From Polytrichum commune (taxonomy: Eukaryota; Streptophyta; Polytrichopsida; Polytrichales; Polytrichaceae), in the NCBI GenBank assembly GCA_950295325.1, contig OX485803.1, positions 63,999,554 to 64,063,553 on the forward strand: a DNA stretch of 64,000 nt, written 5' to 3'. Below the pieces are notes generated by a model that was not told where the DNA came from, made no database searches, and worked only from the letters and a program-made list of their open reading frames with translations. Below are positions 54,530-64,000 of the stretch, piece by piece; the first letter of the stretch is position 1; each line of letters starts with the position of its first letter. The position numbers and the translations under genes were made by a program.

Positions 54530-57500
54530 TTTTCACATGTTGGATCCAACGTATGAATCCAATGTGGAAGAAAGCACCCTGGTATCTGTGCCCTACCGGT
54601 ATCAAAAAACGTCCTCATTATAGATACCCAAACTGTATAAAGAAAGACAATGCCAGGCCAACACTACTTGAGCACTGGTTGAAACAGTTATTTATTAGGT
54701 GCACTATTGCAAGTGGCAGTAGTAAAGAAACAATGGAAACAATTGTGAAAACAGCATGAATTCCGTGCTGCCAGAGTGCTTCGTGCTTGGATTTGCTCGC
54801 AATTTTGCAGGTTTTAGGTGTCATTGTACAGTGAAGTAAAATGGTGACGTAAGAGTCCAGCATGTAATTAAGTCAAGGGACTCAACCTAGCTGCGAAGAG
54901 ATCAGATGTACTAACCACACGGCTTCATTAACTTGCACCAGGAACCAAGTTGCTGGATGCCACCAAGATGATGAATGACTGACATATTCAGTGCTGCGAG
55001 CTTGAGCATTCTGTCAATGATTGTTTGCATGCCTTGAGGTCGAATTCCTTAACCCTGGCATTTGGATCAGGGTTCGGGAGATTTTTGAGCTCAACCAGCT
55101 AAAATCCGTCCCTTCATAATTTCTACCGGTTTTTTTAGGATTTGATCGGTTGCAAACTTGTTGTCATTAATTTGGATCGGCCAATATCCTATATTTTCTT
55201 TCAAGTGCCAGTTAATTTTCTCTTCATTGTAATGACAACCGGCCAAAAACTCGGGCATTGATAAGTAAGTTGGTTTTCCAATTATATCTACAAACAACAT
55301 ACACCATTCAACAACAATGTCCAAAGAACATATCGGCATACAACAATAATATGTAATGATGTCAACATCCAACAAGAATGATCAACAATTTATCCGTAGC
55401 AAGAGTTGAACCTAAAATAAGCCATCAACCGGTTGATGGCCATGGATAAACTCTTCTATCATACCTAGGTCTTAAAACCTCATATTAGATTTGAGGCCAC
55501 AACATGATAAAAGAGTAACCTAACATACCATACTATATACAAAAATGAAATTCACCAACTGTTAGAGTCAAAATCAACAATATCATCTTCACCTTCAAGA
55601 GGAAAACGCCCTGAAAGGTATCTTTGTGAATGTGAAAACAACCATCTAAACTTTGTAGAGTTCCTTCATAAAGCTATGGCTTCCATTAGTACATTATCAA
55701 GATCACCACAAAGATCTTCCATAGACACACCCATAATACATTCTAAACACTAGCCGTCAATAATGAAATGCAATAATGAAGCAAAAGCATCGTTAAGTTT
55801 CTTGTGACCTATACGGCTAAGAACCTCCCTCATTCAATATCCGCCCATACCCTCAAGAGACCAGCCAATATCCACCTATACCCTCGGGAGACCCAACTCA
55901 TTTCCGCCATTTTGTGAGCCTGAGGGGTTAAATTTCCTACATTATCTCATATTGGTCAGTTGATTTCCTATACTCTTCATATTTAACTCAGTTATACGGC
56001 CGAAATCTCCCCCAAAAAATCGGTAATTTTGCAATTTCACTCGGCTAATTTACAACTAGCTGCCGGATCTCCCCAATCATTGATTTGGATTGATTGTTGA
56101 TGTACTTGGCCAACAGTGAACATATCGAATCGAGTCCAAATAATGAAACAAAACATGTATGTTATGTATAGTACAATAGGTGAAAAACCATCCTTGTGTT
56201 TCCAAATATAACTGTCATATTGTTAATGAAACATTGAGCAGTTACATCCCCACTAAGTTCTCTCGTTTGTATGTGTGCATTAGCCATGCGCTATAACAAG
56301 AGGTGACGAGGATGGTTGACCTCCCACTATTTAGACTAAGCTATGGAAGGCTTATGTGGTCACTCTTCTTAATTGAACACCTACGTATGGTATATACCAA
56401 GCTTTGTAGTTAAGAATGGACGCCAAAGCTTATATATGCTTAAAATATAGGCATCGTTGTAGGTGATTTTTTAGCACAACCAAGAGGTCCTTTGTGCCAA
56501 TATTCTGCACTCATCTAAATTGCTAATTCAAGGTTAAACATTTGAAACCCTAGACATATAATATTATAAATGACTACTAATTAGATATTGAAATTATTGA
56601 TTTCTTGGATTTTCTTATGGTTGAGCGAGGCTTAACCTAAAGTCAGGGAATGCATCCAAACCAGTAAAGGACAACTTTAATAAATGTAACATATGATCAC
56701 CTTGCATTTGCAACACAATAACAAGGAGACTCAATCAATCCGGCCAATGGGTTCTAGAGATCATTATATTAGGATGAAAGAATTAGCATATATAAAAATT
56801 CAAAAGACTTAGAGCGGCAGTTTGAACCTATAATATGCAAGTAGAGAAGCCCAAGGGGTATCAAATCATTTGGAATTCATGGTGCTTTGGCCGAGAAAGC
56901 CGGAGCCTTCCACCTCATGTTCCTAGGGAGATCAAGCAGCCGTGACTTGGAATATGGCTTTCAAGTAAAGTACATGCATATTACACCTATCAAGGTAGCC
57001 AACAAAAATCAATAAACTATTTCACAAATCACAAGGTTTTGGCACCACTACCAAAGTTGCCCTACATCTATTTTCATTTTCTTGGACCCCATATAGAACT
57101 GAATATAAGTTGAACTTATGTACACCCTCAATGTCATGTCGGTTGGAAGGTTCACAATAGCCTACAGAGTTCTTATCAAGTCGCTTTTGAAGTGATACTA
57201 CTATACTTGATATTCAACATGTGTTAAAATCACAAACTTCAATAATCGATACCCCCATGAATTATTTATCTTGGAACTTGGTCCCCAAGCAATGTGTAAT
57301 AGGCAACATGTCGTGGACTGTGTAGTTGATTCTGGTATGTGTGGCGTCTGTCAGGTAGTACCTAGACAAAGATGGCCATCTCATTGCAGAACAAAGGTAC
57401 AAGAGTAAGGTAAGCGAGCCTAATTCGATCATCATTTTAAACAGACAAATGTTGCATGGTGTGTGACTAGATTGGACTATTGGGGCAAAATTTGTTAAAC

Positions 57501-58232
57501 GTCGAGGTTCAGAAGTCCGCATAATATGGAGGACGTATATGGCCCAATGAACGGGTAGTGCCGGCAGTTAGTTACGAGCTAGCCGGTTGATTTTGAGAAT
57601 TTCCGAATGCAATTGGAAAGTTTAGGAAGGGGTTCCGGAAGAAATGAAGCTTTACGGAAATGGGCCGATTAGAAAAATAAAATGCCGGCATTTCGGCAAG
57701 CTGCCCTAGAGTATCCACGGCAAATTGCCGATTGAGAAATAATTTTCACGACGGGCAGCCGACCAAATATATATATTTTAGGTAAGGTTTTCAATACTAT
57801 GCATAGTTGGAGACTATGCCTTGTTGGCTTGTGGTTTAGGCCCTTTAGGGTTAGAGTGGCTTGTGGTTTAGGGCTCCCCTTGCTTCCCTAAACCAGCTTT
57901 GACTCCGTAGTAGTGGAGGTTCCATTTTCGTTGTTGGTTTCACAAACAAGCACCCTGGACCCTAAATTTGTTGTTACTTCTGTGAAAGAGTTGTTGTGTC
58001 GTCATAGTACCTGCAAGCCTGTGTGAGTTGTGAGGGAGCCGGCCTCTCTGAGTTGTGAAATCTGTGAGTTGTGATACATGTGAGCGGAGAAATCTGTGAG
58101 CGGAGAAATATGAGCTGGCGAAGTCTGTGCCGGAATCAAACCCATAACCCTTGCCCTAAACCCACGAGGCATCCTTAAAGAAAGAAAGAAAAGACGGAGA
58201 AGGAGAAGGAGCGGGCGCAGGCGTGGCGTGGT
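54530..58232. other. Gene-free stretch before the hAT remnant
   Basis: No gene is supported. A segment at about 56035-56080 recurs inverted at 57559-57610 ('ccggcag.tagtt...tagccg', 'att.ccga'), which marks a small dispersed repeat family. A degenerate CCCTAAA-type tract is at 58141-58170. Confidence 0.5.
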
Positions 58233-60401
58233 GTGGCGTGGCGTGAGTTTGTTTTTCAGTTCCTTCAGCTTTATTTTCCATACTTTCGCGATGCTTACTT
58301 TGCAAAGTCCCGAGACACTGATTCTTCTACGAGTGACAACATCATTTCTGTAAAATCTTCTGTAAGATTTGTAGGGAGAAAGGTGGCCGCTCAGTATACG
58401 CAAAGGATGGATCAAAAAATTTCAAAATCAGTGCATTTACAGACCATTTTCAATCGAATGAACACCAAAAGCTTGCTTGGGCCTGCACCAACGGCGAGAA
58501 AACCATGGAGAAAGCAATTTTCACTGGTCAGCGTGCTTGTGATGTGGCTTTGCAAACCCTCTTCAAAGCAGCCTACTTCACAGGGAAGCAGTCTCTTCCA
58601 TATTCCAAATTCCCTGCACTTTGTAAATTATTGATGTCTGTCTATGCTCCTATTATAGCTAGCATGTACCAAGATGAAAAAGCTTGCAGTGACTTAATAA
58701 CCTGTATTTCTGCAGTAATCCAAAACAAAATACTTTGTAGGATTCGAAATTCTCCATCCTTTGGCATTATGATTGATGAATCTACAGATATCAGTGTCAT
58801 TGGACATCTTGTTATATTTGCCACAATTCTAGAGGAAGGCCTGCCCAAAACTGTTTTCTTAGGGTTGTTACAGTTGGATGGCGGTAAGAAAGATTCAACT
58901 TCAATTTTTGACTGTGTCATATCTCAGTTACGGTTGTGGGATTTAGATTTGTGTAAGTTACTGGCCTTTGGTAGTGATGGAGCCAGCAGCATGGTGGGTT
59001 CTCAAACCGGTGTTTCAACACGACTCCGCAAAGAGGTAAACCCATTTCTCTTAGTTTGTCATTGTGTCGCTCATCGCACGAATCTTGCTGCTTTGGATGC
59101 TGCCAAAACGCTGGATTGTAAGGTTTTGTCCACTAAAATAGATGTTTTGATAAATTCTATTTCAAGTTTTTTTCACAAATCAAATAAGCGCAAACATGCG
59201 TTAACGACCTTGCAGGAATAATTGTTTGATTCCAAAAAAAACTATGAAACGTTATCACAAAATTCGTTGGTTAAGTAGGTGGCAGATAATCAGTTCCCTT
59301 TGTGATTCACTTGAATTTGTCCTTATTTTTTTCCAGGATGATAGTGATGTTGTTGCAAAGTCTGTTTTGGAAAAACTATGTCAGTTCAAATATATTTATA
59401 TTCTGTATTTTTTGGCTGATATTCTTCATTCGTTGGCTATGCTGTCAAAGGTGTTTCAACTGAAGTTTGTGGATGTTACCACTGTGAGAAGTATTGTGCG
59501 TACTGAAGTGGCTCAAATTCGTATGATGTTCATTGTCGATTCATGTTATTTGAATGTTGATGTCTTTAACGATTCCACTGGTTATCATGTTTTGTCTGAT
59601 TATGGTCCTCACGGTGGGTACTTGAAAAGATTGCAGTCTGAGGTGAGGGGTTCCATATTTCACAGCTTTCAGATGATATGGTCTAGGCTTGGTACTGACT
59701 TGGAAGAGGCTTTGATGTTCCAGAAGAATTTTGTACAGGCTGTTTGTTCTGCCCTTGATGCACATTTTTGTGACAATGATTTGATTTCTTGTTTTAAGAT
59801 TTTGAATCCGACTAATATGCCTTCAGGACAATTGCGCTTGCAAAATTGGTGTATTTCAGAATTAGATACTTTGTTGTGTCATTATGGAGTAGACCGCTCA
59901 CATGGAAGCTTTAAACTTCATCCTCTTATCGACCAAACAGCATGTAAGTGTAAATTTTTAACCTTCAAGCTTCAGTGCACTACGAAATTGGGGGATAAGA
60001 ATTTCAGGGATTTATGGAGCATGATAATTTGGAATCATGCTTTGCAAGCTCGGTACCCCAACCTCCTTATTCTTGTAGAGTTAGCTCATGTGCAATGTGT
60101 TTCTACTGTGACATGTGAATGTGCTTTCAGTGTGCAAAATTTGATCAAGACTAAAGTTAGAAATAGGTTGGATAGTAAGAATCTTGATGCAATACTGCGA
60201 ATTGCCTTGGAAGGGCCAGATGAAGAGGTAGATGACATAATTTGTAATGCTATCCCACTTTGGAAGAAAGACAATAAGTACCGGTTTTTGTATGGTAATC
60301 CTTCTTCTTATTTGAATTCTCCTAATACAGTGAGTATTAGTGATGTGCGTTATTCGTTTGGGGCAATTGATACTAACGGCAATGGTACGCAAATCTCGTG
60401 A
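58233..60401 (+). pseudogene. hAT-superfamily transposase (ZBED/ZNF862-like), decayed
   Basis: Three frames make up one protein. 58233 to about 58495 codes the N-terminal part. 58495-59221 codes IMIDESTDISVIGHLVIFA (the IDESTD block of DUF4371-type hAT proteins), then LAFGSDGASSMVG and CHCVAHRTNLAALDA. From about 59241 to 60401 it reads KRYHKIRWLSRW... and ends in STVTCECAFSVQNLIKTKVRNRLDSKNLDAILRIALEGP, the hAT C-terminal dimerisation motif. Lesions are a frameshift near 58495, a TAA at 59219-59221, and a frameshift in the A-run at 59235-59242. Only the third frame is long and clean. No zinc-finger BED domain is seen upstream. The length, about 700 codons, is near that of complete family members. 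No terminal repeats were identified. Confidence 0.8.
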
Positions 60402-61616
60402 CTTTTCAATACTAACTAGCCTCCGAGTAATACTTGGACCCTTTTGTGGTGCTTGTATTTTTCGAAGGCTAAATCCTTAGCCCTAATATGGTTCAAATCC
60501 TGCTAAGGATACTATTTAGATGACAATAAATGGAGAGTGAATGCCTACATTGAATTAATCCACATTAATTCAAAAAAAATTGAATAAATGATCATGACAC
60601 ATCCACCACCAAAATATAAAACTGGCCACACTTTAGACCTTCCGGAAATTGCATAAATGAAAAAAAAATTACCGGCTAATTGCCTGAACACATTAGGAAA
60701 TGGGGGCTATCAACCGATAAATTTTGCACTCTTTAGGCCACTTCTGGGTAAAATTTGAAAAATCCGAGCCACCTCCAGAAACCTCGGCAATTAGCCGGTT
60801 TCTCTACAGAACTCCCCAGACTGTGATATGGCCAATTAATGAGAACGAAAATCTTCACGTCAATGATGAAGAGATTCATAAACACTGGAAATTATGAAAA
60901 GTGGCTACTGGCACGATTTGGAATCATTGTCATATTGACTACGTATATATTTTCTTGTTTCATATCCCATGAGAAGCGGTTGCAGAGTCTTGAATGGTTT
61001 ATTGATTTTAGGCTCGTAATGCAATCTCTTTTAAACATGTCTTGCTGAGTTCCATTCTTGGATCTAACATAACCACCCACCATGCAAATATAAATGTCCC
61101 ATTGAGATCAATAACCGAATAAGGCCCGCATGTGTGGGTCCCTTCTCCTTGCCCCTTTCCCAAGCCCAGCTTGGCGTCACTGAGTAGTTATGGGAGCGTA
61201 TTTTTATTTATTTATGGAAAGTCAAATATGAACCGTTGTATAACGATGATCGTTCAATGCCGAATCAAAGACTGCTGCCAACTTTTCGGATCAAAAGACT
61301 TATGCGTTCTTCCCAAGGATTCCTGACTCTAGAGAAGGACCGCCATCTGGGACTTAGAAGACTGTTGCACGACAATTTCAAAACATAGTACACAGTAAAA
61401 GTGCAAAGAGGCTGCTGGAGATGCAGAATTCAAAAATACAAGCTCCAAGGAGAGGGAACATTGTGGACAACCTGATACTCATAATACATACAAAAAAGAG
61501 GAGCGTTTCTTACAAAGCTTAAGAATGCATCTGAAGTGGAGAAACACTCTTTGCAGACCAAGGAAAACTGCTAGAAACCTTAAATGGTTCCTACAACTAA
61601 AGAGGATGGAGGAGTT
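60402..61616. other. Gene-free stretch between hAT remnant and translocator gene
   Basis: No coding region. Phrases like 'ccggctaattgcc' and 'aattagccgg' (60673-60800) resemble the small repeat family at 56.0 and 57.6 kb. The right part should contain the 3' untranslated region of the minus-strand gene. Confidence 0.5.
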
Positions 61617-63955
61617 TTAGGCTGTCTTTGCCCTCTTCTCTTCCTCAATCCTTGCCTTGATGAGCGAGTAGACAGCCACACCTGCAATAGCAACAGCTGT
61701 ACCGATACCTGTTTGGGTTGAAATCTTGTTGCCTGCATTCACAGGGAAGTAGTTTGTAAGACACCTCTACAAACTGGAACAGCATTAAAAACGTTTTACT
61801 CTCAAGAGTGAGATACAGATTTATTCAGGGATGGATTTAGCAACCCAAGAATTTAGTCCAACTGCAAAGTTTTCTAGTATTTCTTTTCTGTGAGGCACTC
61901 GAAATAGCTGAGAAGATCACTCACCAAATACAATGATGGAGAAACCAATAACGAACACCCTCTTCAACACATTGCCGACGGCATGGGTAAGTGGTGCGAC
62001 TCTTTCCAAGGTGTTGTTAGCAAGCTGCAACATCAGGCAACATACAAGGTTCTCCATGAGCACATTCCTTGAAATCCAGAAAGTCCCAGGCAAGTGGAAA
62101 GTTGTTGTTGGCAAATTCAACTTAAACATGCAGCATGAGAACAGTTAAATCAAACGAACTATCCAACCAATATTTGAACTACAGAACCAGGGATAGTTGG
62201 AGCTGATTTTTACCTGGTTGTACAGATGATAGAACATACCAACCCAGAACAGATCAGACACAAATTTTTGCATGCCAACTTTAGCAATGGCATCAGCAAA
62301 TCCATGTTGCATGAGAGCTGGGCCTTCAATCTGGAGTACAAACATGGTGAGTTAGTTACATACGTAAGAAGCACGTGTTCCAATCATTCTGTCCAGCTGA
62401 AGCTATATCTATGATCCAGTCATAAGTCTTTGAGCATGCAACAAATCTATATTGAGTTTCAGGTTCTGTTGCAGAAATAAAACATTTGAATGTAAAACTC
62501 ATGCAATCGATTAACAGATATAAGAACCATGTAAGAAAGACATTAAATAAGCTTTAAAAGCTTACAATGATAGCAGGAGGAATGCACAAAATCAGAGAAA
62601 TGATGGAGATGTATGCGTAGACGTTGGTGCTGTCCATTCCAGTCTGTAGAGCAGGAAGATCATTAGGAATAGATTTCAGTAGACATCAGCAACCTGGTAA
62701 GCACACCACAATCTGTACTAATACAAGTACTAATATCGAAAAGAGTCAAACTAGTGACCAAAGCAGCCTTCAAAAGCTACATGTTTAGTAGTTGATCTAT
62801 TAGACAATGAACTTTTGTAATCACTACTGAGAAGTCAAAAAATGTAGTAACAAGCACCAGATCACATCAACAAATTGAAAGAAAATACAAATTGGAGACA
62901 CACTACTGAAGCTGGTACACATACCATGGCCTTCTTTGAGTAAATATTCCTGTAGGTAAATGCTACATTCGCAGTCATAGCACTGATGAAACCTTTCCAG
63001 TTGAAGGAAAGCTCGGTCATTGATGCCATCGAGACACCTGCCATCAAGTAACATTCAAGGGTGTATCAGCGTGACTGATTAAACTAAAAACCTGTGTTCC
63101 AACAGTATTCATAGAGATTCATAGATCTAGTGGTAGAGTGCATGCTACAGCCAAGAGTGCAGATTAATTACTTACCCAACACAATAGGTGCCAAGGACGC
63201 CCACAGAGTGAGAGGAATTTGATGACCAAGAATAAATTGTGATGCAGCTGCATTGAAGAATGGTTCCAAAGCTGTAGTAACAAAGGCCACACACTTTAGT
63301 ATGATTTGAATAGTGGCTTCTCATATTAGGGCACTCAACAGACTGCTCTGGATGTCGGCAAGAAACTGAAAAGTATACAGGGGAACTTTTGAGTCACTAC
63401 ATGCAACTTTTGATCCCACCATAGACATATTTGCATGCAACTCTACTAAAGCCACATACCTTTGATGGTGTGAGTGAAAGAAACTGCTACTGCAGCAAAT
63501 GAGACATTGGTCATTACATGACCCAAAGCATGACAGATAGAAACTGGAATCAGCAGCTTAATGAGATCCCCATCAATAGGCTGCATGAAAATCATAGCAA
63601 TTAGTGCTCCATTCTTAACGGAGTCCATTAAAGGCTGTAGTATCTTACAAACTAAGGCATTTCTAGGGACTATCCATTTAGATAAAAACACAAAGAGCTG
63701 CAAACAAAAGGCAAAATACAAACTAAAGCAGGATGCAATCTCAGGCAGTTCGAACCATCACATAAGCACAGAATGAAAGACCAGCTAGACATAAACAGTT
63801 CATCTCACATGCTGCATCAAAAAGAGTCTAGTTTCTTGAGCAGATGTAGCTCTCTGCAGTATACTATATTGCTTACCGCTCTCTTGGGCATGCCCACCAT
63901 CCAAGAAATAGAACAGTACGCAACACCAACTGCTAAGTGAATAGCAGATACAAAA
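61617..63955 (-). CDS. TPT: Chloroplast triose-phosphate/phosphate translocator, 3' nine exons (5' part outside the window)
   Basis: It exports triose phosphate and 3-phosphoglycerate from the chloroplast in exchange for phosphate across the inner envelope. Exons on the minus strand: 63955-63877, 63580-63460, 63271-63176, 63037-62925, 62643-62566, 62330-62214, 62024-61925 and 61732-61617, all with GT-AG borders and continuous frame. I count eight exons here. The protein reads [18 protein letters not shown]...[116 protein letters not shown] and [23 protein letters not shown], ending KRAKTA. The ending and [10 protein letters not shown] identify TPT rather than the PEP, glucose-6-phosphate or xylulose-5-phosphate translocators. 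About 272 residues are visible; the transit peptide and first helices lie beyond 64000. No lesion is seen. Confidence 0.95.
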
Positions 63956-64000
63956 CTGCAAAACACAATCAATACAAACTTAGCAGTAGCCACATCATCT

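Overview
The window looks like nuclear DNA of a land plant. It holds a chloroplast triose-phosphate translocator with short spliced introns, a plant-type bestrophin-like channel gene, plant transposons (CACTA/TNP2 and hAT) and short CCCTAAA telomere-type tracts. It has long AT-rich intergenic DNA packed with small inverted-repeat elements. The species cannot be fixed from the sequence; a non-flowering plant is a weak guess. No rRNA, tRNA, organelle or prokaryotic operon structure was seen.

Layout. 1-2.4 kb: repeats, no gene. 2.4-6.8 kb: a multi-exon gene of unusual make-up. Its first visible exon resembles the C-terminal half of an N4/N6-type DNA methyltransferase fold. It is followed by a long acidic/proline-rich linker exon, an FCP1-like (HAD) phosphatase exon and two basic or charged C-terminal exons. 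Every intron I can place with coding sequence on both sides is phase 0. A family of 22-24 bp palindromes (core TTTGGGTCG..CGACCCAAA) sits in its introns and twice inside its coding sequence, with decayed copies downstream. 7.4-18 kb: a CACTA-type transposon region with a 3'-truncated TNP2 transposase on the minus strand and, divergently, an apparently intact six-exon accessory transposase-like gene (about 1,014 aa) on the plus strand.

18-47 kb: almost gene-free. I could delimit several non-autonomous elements by terminal inverted repeats and target-site duplications: 24048-24380, 30382-30951, 31556-32497 (which splits a 34-bp tandem array at a TA) and 43543-44687 (26-bp TIR, 8-bp TSD, with an AT-hook reading frame inside). 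There are also foldback hairpins (22.56 kb, 24.5-24.8 kb, 29.1 kb) and dispersed or direct repeats. A degenerate gene fragment lies at 40.75-41.6 kb.

47.6-49.5 kb: a two-exon bestrophin-like chloride-channel gene (VCCN-like family) whose single intron carries a relative of the 29.1 kb foldback element. 49.5-58.2 kb: gene-free repeats. 58.2-60.4 kb: a decayed hAT-superfamily transposase with two frameshifts and one stop. 61.6 kb to the right edge: the minus-strand triose-phosphate/phosphate translocator; its nine 3'-most exons are visible and the N-terminal transit peptide lies beyond the window.

The two clear host genes both belong to plastid membrane transport families (envelope metabolite exchange and, by family, thylakoid anion flux). 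They are separated by transposon remains, and nothing in the sequence links their regulation.
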